From: an uncultured Acholeplasmataceae bacterium
GTDB taxonomy: Bacteria > Bacillota_I > Bacilli_A > Acholeplasmatales > Acholeplasmataceae
NCBI GenBank assembly: GCA_927441705.1
Contig: CAKMKH010000017.1
Location: 24,529-88,528 of the forward strand
Length of the DNA stretch: 64,000 nucleotides
Direction of reading: 5' to 3'
The translations under genes were made by a program, and so were the position numbers. This document shows, piece by piece, positions 37,986 to 48,212 of the stretch. How positions within the stretch are numbered: position 1 is the first letter of the stretch; each line of letters opens with the position of its first letter. The notes below the pieces were generated by a model. That model did no database searches and had not been told where the DNA came from. It saw nothing but the letters and a program-made list of their open reading frames with translations.

Positions 37986-40625
37986 TTAATTATTTAAAAT
38001 ATCAACAATAACATCTTCATCATATAAATCAGCCATATCCAAAACATAATCTGGAACAATACCAAACTCATTACTATTATATATATATGGATCTTCTTCA
38101 GTACCACTACCTGTACGATATGCGCTTATATTATTTGAACTCATTGTAAATGCAGTACCGTTTGGTAATAAGATTGGTGTGATTGATGATGCGCCTCCGC
38201 CAGATTGAACACCTAAAATTGGGCCTAAATTGTTTTCCATGAAAATTGTAGCTAATGAATTAGCTGCACTAAATGTAACTTTTGAAGTTAATAATGACCA
38301 ATTTAAGTTTGGATAAGTTGGTGTTCCATTAATCACAACATAACTACTTGATGCGCCACCAGTATCTCCGTCTATACCACTTACTCTAAATGGTTGATCA
38401 GTAACAAATCCAACGATACGGTATAATGCACCAACGTTTCCACCAGTATTATATGTTAAATCTAGTGTAACGTTTTGTAGGCTAGGTGATTCAGCTAATA
38501 TTTTTTCCATTACCATTTCTAGGAAAACTGCACTATCAGAATTCACTAAACCTTCAACATCTACTATTAACGGCCAAGGACTTTCGAAATCTATAGGTTT
38601 TTTGTTAACAACGCTGACATAGAACAAATCATAGTCAACATCAAATTCAACTTGAACCATGTAGTCCACTTCACCAACAGTCATCTCATAATAACCATTT
38701 TCTTTAGATTTATTTGTTGATGTCTCATCATTTACATAAGTGTAACCAAATGTGATAAGTGCTGCTTCATAAGCATCTTTATCTGCTAATTGTGCACCTT
38801 TAATTAATATTTCTATCATGTCATCTTTATCATCGCTTGAGTTGTAGTAGAAAAATTTATTTCCTACTGAAATTGTTGGTAATATTAGTGAAATGTCATC
38901 TACACTAAAGACATCAGATGCAATGATTTCATCATATACAGCACTTTCTTCAATATCAGCTGTAACAAAACTATCATATGTTATCATTACTGATGTTTTT
39001 GCATCATCTAAGAACCAATATAGTGGACGATTTGCTACAGAACCCCATTTTGCAACGATTTCATCTTGTACATCAAAGAATCCAGTGCCGTCACCTTGAT
39101 ACCAGTTCATACCTCTAGCTCCCAATTGACCTACAGATGTTAACTCTGGACCGCCCCATGTTGATTTATTGAAATATGATGGATATCCATAACTAGTATG
39201 AAGTTCATCAATTTGTTTATTAATCATTACAAATAATGCGTCATCAAAATCCTCTGGATCATCAGTTAATAGACCATCGATATTTGATATTAACATATCT
39301 TTATAAGTCTCAACTTCCATAATGTCTTTTAATCCATAAAAGTAATCTAGATTAAATGTCAACATATTGAAATTATGGATTACTAAATCAGCTGGCATTT
39401 TTGAGTTATTTAATGAAGATGCTTTCATAGTTCTATATTCTACTGAACTAGAATCTGGTAGTGCATAAATACCAAATAATCCGTCATAGTTATAATACAC
39501 ATTATAATAACTAGAGCCTGCAAATAATTGATTGACCATGTAATAAGGAAGTAAAATTTCCTCATTAAAAGTTGTAATATCTAAATTATATTCACTTAAA
39601 TCATATACAATATCATCTCCTTCATCAAATGAAGCGTCTGGATTGTCATAATCATATTCAATGTGACGCCCATAATTTGTTTCAGTTGAATACACATATG
39701 CCCAATAAAATCCTGGATCATTTGTTGTAATAGTATCATCTGCTGCATTTAAAGTAACGATTAAATCATATGTTTCATCATAATCTTCATCATAATATTG
39801 ATAAAACAATTCTAATGTATCCATAGTTTGAGTAAATGTAAATACTACTTCAGGATCAATAAATCCTTCTAATAAATTTAAAAAATCAATGACATTGACA
39901 TAAGGAACATTTCCGTCTTCTTCAAAATATAAATCAATACTTCCATCTTCCACATTATATTCTGTTGTAAGATTAGTAAATGGTACCGATCTTGAAGTCA
40001 TAATTTCTACTTCATCATAAACTGGAACATTAACTGTAAAGGTATGTTCCACTCTAGCAGCATTTAAAGTAAATGTACCTTTAATTTCAGTTGTTGTAGG
40101 TGTCGATCCTGCTGGTAAAGGTAGAATAATACCTGCATCTGAAACTTGATTTGAATCACTTTTCCAACTAATTCTGCTTCGACTAATTTCACCTCTAATA
40201 GGTAAATTTAATTGATACTCATTAAGATAAAAATCAGCTTCTAAAGCCTCTATATCTTGTTGAATAAGTTCTTCATCTGTTGGACCTTCAGGGACATCTT
40301 CTTCCCATAAAGCATTTAGTGTGATATCAGCAATAATTGCTGTTTGAAAATCAAATTCACTTGCTTCATCAGTTATATACCAATAAAGAAATGTATATCC
40401 TTCTTTCAAAGGATCAGAGGGTTGAGCAACTGTTTTATTTTCTTCAACTTCTATTGAAGTAACTTCACTACCTCCATTTGAATTAAACGTAACTACATAT
40501 GTTACTGGATCTACAGGATCCACTGGATCTTCCGGTTCTTCAACTGTATCACAAGCAATCAGTGCAAACACCGTGATTAGCATTAAGATAGCAAAAGAAA
40601 ACCTTTTAGTAAAAGTTCGACTCAT
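37986..40625 (-). CDS. Lipoprotein with InlB/Listeria-Bacteroides-type repeat and S41 peptidase-like domain
   Basis: Lipobox LIAC; TYVVTFNSNGGSEVTSIEVEENKTVAQPSDPLKEGYTFLYWY repeat; DLTYNTGGNVGALYRIVGFV and LLTSKVTFSAANSLATIF S41-like motifs. Confidence 0.75.
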   Translation of the reverse strand: MSRTFTKRFSFAILMLITVFALIACDTVEEPEDPVDPVDPVTYVVTFNSNGGSEVTSIEVEENKTVAQPSDPLKEGYTFLYWYITDEASEFDFQTAIIADITLNALWEEDVPEGPTDEELIQQDIEALEADFYLNEYQLNLPIRGEISRSRISWKSDSNQVSDAGIILPLPAGSTPTTTEIKGTFTLNAARVEHTFTVNVPVYDEVEIMTSRSVPFTNLTTEYNVEDGSIDLYFEEDGNVPYVNVIDFLNLLEGFIDPEVVFTFTQTMDTLELFYQYYDEDYDETYDLIVTLNAADDTITTNDPGFYWAYVYSTETNYGRHIEYDYDNPDASFDEGDDIVYDLSEYNLDITTFNEEILLPYYMVNQLFAGSSYYNVYYNYDGLFGIYALPDSSSVEYRTMKASSLNNSKMPADLVIHNFNMLTFNLDYFYGLKDIMEVETYKDMLISNIDGLLTDDPEDFDDALFVMINKQIDELHTSYGYPSYFNKSTWGGPELTSVGQLGARGMNWYQGDGTGFFDVQDEIVAKWGSVANRPLYWFLDDAKTSVMITYDSFVTADIEESAVYDEIIASDVFSVDDISLILPTISVGNKFFYYNSSDDKDDMIEILIKGAQLADKDAYEAALITFGYTYVNDETSTNKSKENGYYEMTVGEVDYMVQVEFDVDYDLFYVSVVNKKPIDFESPWPLIVDVEGLVNSDSAVFLEMVMEKILAESPSLQNVTLDLTYNTGGNVGALYRIVGFVTDQPFRVSGIDGDTGGASSSYVVINGTPTYPNLNWSLLTSKVTFSAANSLATIFMENNLGPILGVQSGGGASSITPILLPNGTAFTMSSNNISAYRTGSGTEEDPYIYNSNEFGIVPDYVLDMADLYDEDVIVDILNN

Positions 40626-40700
40626 GTATAATTGTCCTTTCTATATCTTTTATACTATTTTAATCTTTTTTGTCTAAAAGTCAAAGCATTTATTGTAAAA

Positions 40701-40738
40701 AAAACTGCATCACGTATAAAATACGTCATACAGTTTTA
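40701..40738 (-). terminator. PFOR gene terminator
   Basis: Minus strand aaaactgtatgacgtattttatacgtgatgcagtttttttt. Confidence 0.8.
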
Positions 40739-40748
40739 AATTTATGTT

Positions 40749-43700
40749 TTATTCTTGTTCTTCTAGTGAGTAATCCATAGCTAAATATCTTTGATACATC
40801 TTCCAACGTTTCTTAGCATCTTGCATATTTTTATCAAGTAATTCAGATGCATGATCTGGGTTGATTTGAGCTAATTGTGAATATCTAGCTTCGTTTAATA
40901 GATAATCATGATATTTATCCCATACTGGAGGTCTACTATCTACTTGGAAAGGATTCTTTCCTTCAACTTCTCTTCTTGGATCAAATCTAAATGTTGGCCA
41001 GTATCCGCATTCAGTAGCAAGTTTAGCTTGTGCAAATGAATTTGTTAATCCACCTTTAATACCATGTTCAATACATGGTGAATAAGCGATCACAATTGAT
41101 GGACCATCATAGCTTTCAGCTTCTTTTAATGCTTTAACAACTTGAGCTTGTGAAGCACCATGAGAAATTTGAGCAACATAGACATGTCCATAACTCATAG
41201 CGATTGCTGCTAAGTCCTTTTTCTTAGTGTTCTTACCAGCAGCTGTAAATTTAGCAATTGAACCTGTAGGCGCTGATTTAGATGATTGTCCACCTGTATT
41301 AGAGTATACTTCTGTATCTAAAACAAGTATGTTAACATCTTCGTTATTAGCCATAATATGGTCAATACCACCATAGCCAATATCGTATGCCCAGCCGTCA
41401 CCACCTAAAATCCATTGTGAGACTTTAGAGAAGTAATCTTTGATGTCAAGTAAATCTTTAGCAAAAGGTTTATCAATTTTTTCAAGAGCTGCAACCATTT
41501 GTGGTTTAAGCTTTCTTGTGATTTCTGCACTCTTTCTATTTTCAATCCATTCTTTAGCTAATCCTTGTAAATCTTCAGGCATTTCTTCTAAATGGTCAAA
41601 TAATAAACTTTGAACTCTATCTCTTACTGTTTCATATGCAATTCTCATACCGAAACCAAACTCTGCATTATCTTCGAATAATGAGTTTGCCCATGCTGGA
41701 CCAAAACCTTCAGCGTTTGTTGTATAAGGTGTACCAGGGAATGACCCACCATAAATTGATGAACATCCTGTTGCATTTGCAATCACTAAATGATCTCCAT
41801 ATAATTGAGTAAGTGCTTTAATATATGGTGTTTCACCACAACCTGCACATGCTCCAGAGAATTCAAATAATGGTTGTCTAAAGCTTAAGTTCTTAGGATT
41901 GTTATCTCCAAGATCTTTATATGTAACTTCATTGAAGAAATAATCTGCTTTTTCTTGAGATCCACTAGCAAGTTCGTCTCCGATTGGAACCATTGCAAGT
42001 GATTTTTCTTTAGTAGGACATACTTCTACGCAGACACCACATTCTGTACAATCAAGTGTTGAAACTTGGATTGAGAATTTATATCCTTGTACATCTTTAC
42101 CTTTAGCATCAATAAATTTAGATCCTTCAGGCGCATTTGCTACTTCTTGTTCATCAGATAAGAATGAACGGATTACACCATGTGGACATGCGAATACACA
42201 TTGATTACATTGAATACAGTTTTCGCTTCTCCATTCAGGTACGTAATTCGCAATACCGCGTTTTTCATAAGCTGTAGATCCATTTTCCATGTGTGCATCT
42301 TCATAACCTAAGAATGCTGATACAGGAAGTGAATCACCTTCGATTGCATTAACGATATCTGCTATTTTTCTTACAAAATCAGGACGGCTATCAGTATTTA
42401 CATCTGGTGCATCAATTAATGTTGCCCATTCTGATTTAACATCAACTTCAATTAAATTCTTATATCCCGCATCGATAGCATCTGCATTCATCTTAACGAT
42501 TGCATCACCTTTACGGCCATAAGTTTTTTTAGCATAAGATTTCATTAACTCATTTGCTTCTTTTGCATCCATTAAATGTTCATTTAACTTAAAGAATGCT
42601 GACTGCATAATAGTATTAATTCTTCTGCCCAATCCAATTTCATAAGCTAAATCAACAGCATTGATGATATAAAATTTAGCTTTTTTAATTGCCAATTGAC
42701 GTTTAACTTTGTTAGGTAATAAACCTTCAATTTCTTCTTTAGGTGTTTGTGTGTTAAGTAAGAATGTTCCACCTTGTTTTAATCCTTTTAGCATGTCATA
42801 TTTTGTAAGATATGTATCTGTTGAACATGATACGAAATTAGGATAGTTTACTAAATAAGTTGAACGAATAGGTTTATCAGAAAATCTTAAATGCATACGA
42901 GTAACACCACCAGCTTTTTTAGAGTCATATGACGCATAAGCTTGTGAATATAATGTCGTGTTATCACCAATAATTTTCGTGATGTTTTTAGATGCTCCAA
43001 CTGTACCATCTGAACCTAGTCCGAAAAATAATAATTCAGTTACATTTGCATCTGTTAAATCTAATTCTTTATCGAATGTTATTGATGTGTGTGATACATC
43101 ATCATCAATACCAATAGTGAATTTATCTTTTTGTGGGCCAGCCATGTTTTCAAATACTGAAACGATCATTGCTGGTGTAGTATCCTTAGATGATAGACCA
43201 TATACACCACCTAAAATAGTTGGTGCTTTATCAGTGTTATAATAAATTGATTTAACATCTAGGTATAATGGATTCCCTGTAGCTCCTGGTTCCATTGTTC
43301 TATCTAAAACAGTAATTTTCTCAACTGTTTTAGGCATTTTATCTAAGAAATATTTTGCGCTAAATGGACGATATAAATGAACAGTTAATAACCCAACTTT
43401 TTTACCATTTTCTACTAAATAATCAATAGATTGTTTTGCAGATTCACAGACTGAACCCATCGCAATAACAATATCAGTAGCATCTTTATCGCCATAATAT
43501 GTGAATGGTGCATAATCTCTACCAGTCACCTTAGAGATTTCTTGCATATAATCATTTACAATATCTGGTACTGCTTCATAAAATGATGATTGTAATACTT
43601 TCGTTTGAAAATAAACGTCATCAGATTGTGCAGTTCCTCTTGTTACAGGTCTTTCAGGGTTTAATCCTTTAGATCTGAATTTTGCAACCATATCTTTGTC

Positions 43701-44291
43701 TAACAAACGATCAAATACATCATAGTCTAATACTTCAATTGATTGAACTTCATGAGAAGTTCTAAATCCATCAAAGAAATGAACAAATGGAAGACTTGAT
43801 TTAATTGCTGCTAAATGTGCAATACCTGCTAAATCCATTGAAGATTGAACAGATGTTGATGCTAAGAATGCAAATCCTGTTTGTCTTGCTGCCATCACAT
43901 CTTGGTGATCACCAAAAATTGATAACGCTTGAGCTGCAATTGATCTAGCAGCAACATGAATAACACCTGGTAACATTTGACCAGCAATCTTGTACATGTT
44001 AGGAATTTTTAATAATAATCCTTGTGAAGCGGTATATGTTGTTGTCAATACACCCATTTGTAATGACCCATGCACTGTACCTGCAGCGCCTGCTTCACTT
44101 TGCATTTCGATAATTTTTACAGGCATACCGAATAAATTCTTTTTACCTGCTGAAGCCCAAAGGTCAACGTATTGTGCCATTGGTGAAGATGGTGTAATTG
44201 GATAAATCCCAGCTACTTCTGTAAAAGCGTATGAGCAATATGCTGCCGCTTCATTACCATCCATTGATTTAATAACTTTTTTAGCTACCAT
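40749..44291 (-). CDS. Pyruvate:ferredoxin/flavodoxin oxidoreductase, single-chain
   Basis: MDGNEAAAYCSYAFTEVAGIYPITPSSPMAQ; CIQCNQCVFACP and CTECGVCVEVCPTKEKSL ferredoxin clusters; CAGCGETPYIKAL...NATGCSSIYGG TPP domain. Confidence 0.97.
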   Translation of the reverse strand: MVAKKVIKSMDGNEAAAYCSYAFTEVAGIYPITPSSPMAQYVDLWASAGKKNLFGMPVKIIEMQSEAGAAGTVHGSLQMGVLTTTYTASQGLLLKIPNMYKIAGQMLPGVIHVAARSIAAQALSIFGDHQDVMAARQTGFAFLASTSVQSSMDLAGIAHLAAIKSSLPFVHFFDGFRTSHEVQSIEVLDYDVFDRLLDKDMVAKFRSKGLNPERPVTRGTAQSDDVYFQTKVLQSSFYEAVPDIVNDYMQEISKVTGRDYAPFTYYGDKDATDIVIAMGSVCESAKQSIDYLVENGKKVGLLTVHLYRPFSAKYFLDKMPKTVEKITVLDRTMEPGATGNPLYLDVKSIYYNTDKAPTILGGVYGLSSKDTTPAMIVSVFENMAGPQKDKFTIGIDDDVSHTSITFDKELDLTDANVTELLFFGLGSDGTVGASKNITKIIGDNTTLYSQAYASYDSKKAGGVTRMHLRFSDKPIRSTYLVNYPNFVSCSTDTYLTKYDMLKGLKQGGTFLLNTQTPKEEIEGLLPNKVKRQLAIKKAKFYIINAVDLAYEIGLGRRINTIMQSAFFKLNEHLMDAKEANELMKSYAKKTYGRKGDAIVKMNADAIDAGYKNLIEVDVKSEWATLIDAPDVNTDSRPDFVRKIADIVNAIEGDSLPVSAFLGYEDAHMENGSTAYEKRGIANYVPEWRSENCIQCNQCVFACPHGVIRSFLSDEQEVANAPEGSKFIDAKGKDVQGYKFSIQVSTLDCTECGVCVEVCPTKEKSLAMVPIGDELASGSQEKADYFFNEVTYKDLGDNNPKNLSFRQPLFEFSGACAGCGETPYIKALTQLYGDHLVIANATGCSSIYGGSFPGTPYTTNAEGFGPAWANSLFEDNAEFGFGMRIAYETVRDRVQSLLFDHLEEMPEDLQGLAKEWIENRKSAEITRKLKPQMVAALEKIDKPFAKDLLDIKDYFSKVSQWILGGDGWAYDIGYGGIDHIMANNEDVNILVLDTEVYSNTGGQSSKSAPTGSIAKFTAAGKNTKKKDLAAIAMSYGHVYVAQISHGASQAQVVKALKEAESYDGPSIVIAYSPCIEHGIKGGLTNSFAQAKLATECGYWPTFRFDPRREVEGKNPFQVDSRPPVWDKYHDYLLNEARYSQLAQINPDHASELLDKNMQDAKKRWKMYQRYLAMDYSLEEQE

Positions 44292-44318
44292 GAATACTTC
44301 CTCCTGATTCTCGTATTT

Positions 44319-44774
44319 TTATTTAAATACTTTCAAAATCTCAGCTGCATTCTCTTGTGGAGATGCCTTTTCAAAAACATGTGTAATGATGCCTTCTTCA
44401 TTTAAAATAAACGTCGATCGATTGACACCCATATATTTTTTTCCATACATGCTTTTTTCAACATATACTTCAAAGTATGAGCATACTTTGATATCTTCAT
44501 CACTTAATAAGATAAACGGCAAATCATAATCTTCTACAAATTTTTTATGACTTTTTACACTATCTTTAGAAATACCAATGACTACAATATCTTTTTCTTT
44601 AAATGCATCATAGTTGTCTCTAAATGCGCAGGCTTGTGTTGTACATCCTGAAGTATTATCTTTTGGATAAAAATAAATGACAATTTTTCTACCTTTATAG
44701 TCAGATAAATGGTGTAGATTGCCATAAGCATCGGGCAATGTAAAATCTTGAACTTTAGTTCCTATATTTAACAT
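44319..44774 (-). CDS. bcp: Thioredoxin-dependent peroxiredoxin (BCP/PrxQ family)
   Basis: KIVIYFYPKDNTSGCTTQACAFRDNYDAFKEKDIVVIGISKDSVKSHKKF. Confidence 0.95.
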   Translation of the reverse strand: MLNIGTKVQDFTLPDAYGNLHHLSDYKGRKIVIYFYPKDNTSGCTTQACAFRDNYDAFKEKDIVVIGISKDSVKSHKKFVEDYDLPFILLSDEDIKVCSYFEVYVEKSMYGKKYMGVNRSTFILNEEGIITHVFEKASPQENAAEILKVFK

Positions 44775-44910
44775 TTAGTTCCTCCAAATAAGTCGTGAGC
44801 ATTTACTATATAATATTATAACGCATTTAGCGTTTTTTTTTAAGGGTTTTTTAGAATTTCACATATAATTAATGCAGTTTAAAATCTTTATAAACTTTTA
44901 CATTTCAAAT

Positions 44911-44938
44911 AAAAAAACGACAAAGTCGCTTCTTTTAA
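44911..44938 (-). terminator. Terminator downstream of tRNA-Leu
   Basis: Minus strand gcgac-ttt-gtcgttttttt. Confidence 0.65.
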
Positions 44939-44943
44939 ATAGA

Positions 44944-45028
44944 TGGTGCGGGTGACAGGAGTTGAACCTGCACGCCGTAAGGCGCTAGATCCTAAGTCTA
45001 GTGCGTCTGCCAATTTCGCCACACCCGC
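44944..45028 (-). tRNA. tRNA-Leu (anticodon UAG)
   Basis: Reverse complement gcgggtgtggcgaaattggcagacgcactagacTTAGgatctagcgccttacggcgtgcaggttcaactcctgtcacccgcacca; long variable arm, encoded CCA. Confidence 0.96.
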
Positions 45029-45084
45029 GCAAAAAGAATTATACCTTTTTTTTACAAAAGTGTCAATTCTTTTTTTAAAATATC

Positions 45085-46659
45085 TTAGATTTTTTGTTTT
45101 TGCTTTCTATATATTATATAGCCTATAAAGAGAGGCACTGGGATTAAGGTTAATAAATATAGAGGATTTGTATAAAATGGTTTATTTCCAACAACATCCA
45201 TTAAAACTCTAGTTTGATAAGTGTCTTGTTCTATTTGATAAGACATATAAACATAATATTGACCTTTTTGATCAGATTTTAAAGCATATTCATTATAATC
45301 AATTGAAATATTTGAAGGATTAATGCCTTCACTTTCTAGCGTTTGTTCTAACCAAATAATGATATCAGAATCAGATTTGATTTCTGTTGGTGAGACTGTA
45401 ATGATATACGTTGGATTAACGTTAAATTCAGGTCCTCTATTATCAATGACATGAATGTATATATCCTTTGTAGTTTTATTAGATGATAAATCAGCTACTT
45501 CGATAGTGAGTTGATATACTCCAGGATTTTGAGTTTGCATGTAATTATCATAGATGACAGATATACTTGTAGGATTAACTTTGACATCATCAGTAAATTG
45601 GTAATAGCTTAATATATTTTCAGCAGTCATTACAGGGTCGCCGATATATAAATAGAGCTGTGAAGGGCCTTTAATAATTGGATTTGTAGTATCTATCAAC
45701 TGAACATCAAATGTTTCTGTTTTTTTATTAGCACTAGTATCTATCGCTTCAACAGTTATTTGATATGTTCCAGTTGTAGTTGCTTGCGTGTACGCATCAT
45801 GAATCACATTTAGATTTTGATATGTTAAATTATCAACATTATCATTAACGATTATATATGATAACAAAGTGTTTATATCGACTTTATTTGATAATTGAAT
45901 TTGAAGTGGTTGATTGACATAAATGTTTGGTGGCGTTAAATCTTTAACTGATATTGACAATAAATATCGTTTAGAAATGAGATTATATACTGCTTCAAAT
46001 TCCATAGTATACGTTCCAGGTAATTTCTGGCTTGGTGTATAAGTATCATTAATTACATTTACTAATACACTTTGTCCCAGTGGATTAGTTGCTGTGATAT
46101 ATGTTTTTATAGTTTCACTACTTGGTAAATTATCATAGTTAATATTCATGTTGCCATAATATGTGGTTTGATCATCTTGACTTAAATATGGTTCATAACC
46201 AGGAAAATCATTGTATGTACCTTCATATAATATAATTTCATAATTGGGTAAAAGATGTGATGTAGGCATGAATAAATCTTCGATATATAATAAGTTATCA
46301 CCAGGAATTACTGAGGGTGCAATGGTAACATATGCTCTTTGATTCACTTCATCTTTATAATATTCTGGTTCAGAAACTATACCTGATGGTAAGTGTGTCA
46401 AATTGAGTGCTTTAGTATCTATCGTATCATATAAATCTCTCAAAAATGCTTTACTCATAACAATCGTGTATGTGGTGTTTTCTTTAATGATAAACGATTC
46501 TTTCGACTTAAACTGATTAGGTCTATTCGTTTCTATCATTTGATTTAAATCTAAATAGTTTTTTCCAATTGGAAATTGTTCTACAGTCGCATAACTCCTT
46601 TCATTAGATAAAATACAAGTTAAACAAATCATAATTAAAAATATACATAATTTTTTCAT
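45085..46659 (-). CDS. Secreted, membrane-anchored protein with Ig-like (DUF5011-type) repeats
   Basis: Signal peptide; repeats TPPNIYVNQPLQIQL...TGTYQITVEAIDTSANKKTETFDVQLID and TNPIIKGPSQLYLY...PGVYQLTIEVADLSSNKTTKDIYIHVID; C-terminal TM plus basic tail. Confidence 0.75.
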   Translation of the reverse strand: MKKLCIFLIMICLTCILSNERSYATVEQFPIGKNYLDLNQMIETNRPNQFKSKESFIIKENTTYTIVMSKAFLRDLYDTIDTKALNLTHLPSGIVSEPEYYKDEVNQRAYVTIAPSVIPGDNLLYIEDLFMPTSHLLPNYEIILYEGTYNDFPGYEPYLSQDDQTTYYGNMNINYDNLPSSETIKTYITATNPLGQSVLVNVINDTYTPSQKLPGTYTMEFEAVYNLISKRYLLSISVKDLTPPNIYVNQPLQIQLSNKVDINTLLSYIIVNDNVDNLTYQNLNVIHDAYTQATTTGTYQITVEAIDTSANKKTETFDVQLIDTTNPIIKGPSQLYLYIGDPVMTAENILSYYQFTDDVKVNPTSISVIYDNYMQTQNPGVYQLTIEVADLSSNKTTKDIYIHVIDNRGPEFNVNPTYIITVSPTEIKSDSDIIIWLEQTLESEGINPSNISIDYNEYALKSDQKGQYYVYMSYQIEQDTYQTRVLMDVVGNKPFYTNPLYLLTLIPVPLFIGYIIYRKQKQKI

Positions 46660-46711
46660 AGTTTAATTCCTCCTATCTCATAATAAAGAAGAAATATTTT
46701 TTTTACTTTTA

Positions 46712-46743
46712 AAGAAAAAAAAGAAACGATTTATTCGTCTCTG
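46712..46743 (-). terminator. Terminator downstream of tRNA-His/tRNA-Gln
   Basis: Minus strand agagacga-ataaa-tcgtttctttttttt. Confidence 0.65.
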
Positions 46744-46754
46744 TTTTGTATAAA

Positions 46755-46828
46755 TGGCAGGCCCAGCTGGATTTGAACCAACGATGAGGGAGTCAAAGTC
46801 CCTTGCCTTACCCCTTGGCTATGGGCCT
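46755..46828 (-). tRNA. tRNA-Gln (anticodon UUG)
   Basis: Reverse complement aggcccatagccaaggggtaaggcaagggactTTGactccctcatcgttggttcaaatccagctgggcctgcca. Confidence 0.95.
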
Positions 46829-46838
46829 ATCATAAATA

Positions 46839-46915
46839 TGGGGCGGCTGAAGGGAATCGAACCCTCGCGTGTCGGAACCACAATCCGATGCGTTAACCAC
46901 TTCGCCACAACCGCC
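46839..46915 (-). tRNA. tRNA-His (anticodon GUG)
   Basis: Reverse complement ggcggttgtggcgaagtggttaacgcatcggattGTGgttccgacacgcgagggttcgattcccttcagccgcccca; G-1 and C73 present. Confidence 0.95.
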
Positions 46916-47042
46916 ATGTCATAGCGCAATTTCTATTATACAATAAAAATTAGATTTGTAAAGTGAAATTGTGTAATTTTTTTATTTTGGTTGTATATTT
47001 ATTAAATATATTGTATTATACTTTAGGAAAGGTGTGATACAC

Positions 47043-48026
47043 ATGATGAAATGGATTGGACGCTCAATTTATGTCTTAGCCATCGCATTTATATCTGTAA
47101 TTGTTTACCGAATTGCGTATACCGCAAAACTTCAAGAATATTATGAAGCTGAAGTAAAGGATTACATGAATGATGATGAAATTTTATTAAAAGGTCTTAA
47201 TACTTTACTAACAATTGACTACTATAGAGAAACACCTGTATTGTATCAATATATTAGTGATGAAGGAAATTATCAATTCAACTTATCTGCATATGCTATC
47301 GGTATTTCTTATGGTGATGTAGCTTATGACGGATTAATGTTCGTTTTAAATGATGTAAAAATATTAGAAGATAATCAGGAAGTTGAAGATCCTATTATTA
47401 AAATGACTGTTGCTTTAAGTCATAAAACACTGCTTGTTAATGAAACATATCAAAATTTCGGAAGTATATATTATGATCCAGTTTTACCATTTAGTATTTA
47501 TAACGTTCCTGCATTATTTTTATTTGATGCAGAAAATTATCTCTTAATTCCAAATGAAGATGAAAATCAGATCGAAGAGTACGCCTCAATTGAATCAATC
47601 ACTATGGAATATTCAAATGGCTTAACAAACGATAATGGTGACTATGTATTTGATGATATCCCTATGTTTGTAGGGTCAAAAACAGAGTATAGAGATGCAG
47701 TGCATGATGACCATAAAGACAGTAATTTCAATATAGATCCAACCTTATATCAACTCAGAGATGACTTTGGTACAGATGGATTGACCGCTGATGATGTTGA
47801 AGCATTTAATTTGGTAACTGACCAAGATGACTTAACACCTTACAATGGTGCAATTTGGAAAATTATGTTGATTTATGTATTAGTGGTATTAATGATTACT
47901 TACTTCTTATTCTTCCATAAATTTGTAAGAAACAGCGTGCTACGTAAAGAAACTCAAGCCGCAAAAGAAAAACAAGCTGTAGAAAATAAATCATTATTTA
48001 AAGATGTTGATGAAGACGAAAAATAA
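47043..48026 (+). CDS. Hypothetical membrane protein with N- and C-terminal TM segments
   Basis: MMKWIGRSIYVLAIAFISVIVYRIAY ... IWKIMLIYVLVVLMITYFLFF; long ORF with SD aaagg. Confidence 0.7.
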   Translation: MMKWIGRSIYVLAIAFISVIVYRIAYTAKLQEYYEAEVKDYMNDDEILLKGLNTLLTIDYYRETPVLYQYISDEGNYQFNLSAYAIGISYGDVAYDGLMFVLNDVKILEDNQEVEDPIIKMTVALSHKTLLVNETYQNFGSIYYDPVLPFSIYNVPALFLFDAENYLLIPNEDENQIEEYASIESITMEYSNGLTNDNGDYVFDDIPMFVGSKTEYRDAVHDDHKDSNFNIDPTLYQLRDDFGTDGLTADDVEAFNLVTDQDDLTPYNGAIWKIMLIYVLVVLMITYFLFFHKFVRNSVLRKETQAAKEKQAVENKSLFKDVDEDEK

Positions 48027-48041
48027 AATTTTCGTCTTTTT
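48014..48041 (+). terminator. Terminator overlapping the end of the 47043-48026 gene
   Basis: gacgaaaa-ataaaa-ttttcgtc + T7. Confidence 0.8.
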
Positions 48042-48098
48042 TTATACATTTATAATTGCAATTCATTCTTTAGTTATGCTATACTAATACATGCTGTT

Positions 48099-48173
48099 AG
48101 GGATATGGTGTCAATGGTAGCACAGCGGTCTCCAAAACCGTTAGTACGGGTTCAAATCCTGTTATCCCTGCCA
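48099..48173 (+). tRNA. tRNA-Trp (anticodon CCA)
   Basis: agggatatggtgtcaatggtagcacagcggtctCCAaaaccgttagtacgggttcaaatcctgttatccctgcca. Confidence 0.96.
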
Positions 48174-48184
48174 TTTATAAATTC

Positions 48185-48212
48185 AAAGAGTAGAAAAATC
48201 TACTCTTTTTTT
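48185..48212. terminator. Bidirectional terminator between tRNA-Trp and glutaredoxin-like gene
   Basis: aaagagtaga-aaaa-tctactctttttttat. Confidence 0.8.

Noticed and set aside
44943-45128. 61-aa plus-strand ORF (MVRVTGVEPARRKALDPKSSASANFATPAQ)
   Set aside because: It is the antisense translation of tRNA-Leu, a well-known spurious ORF.
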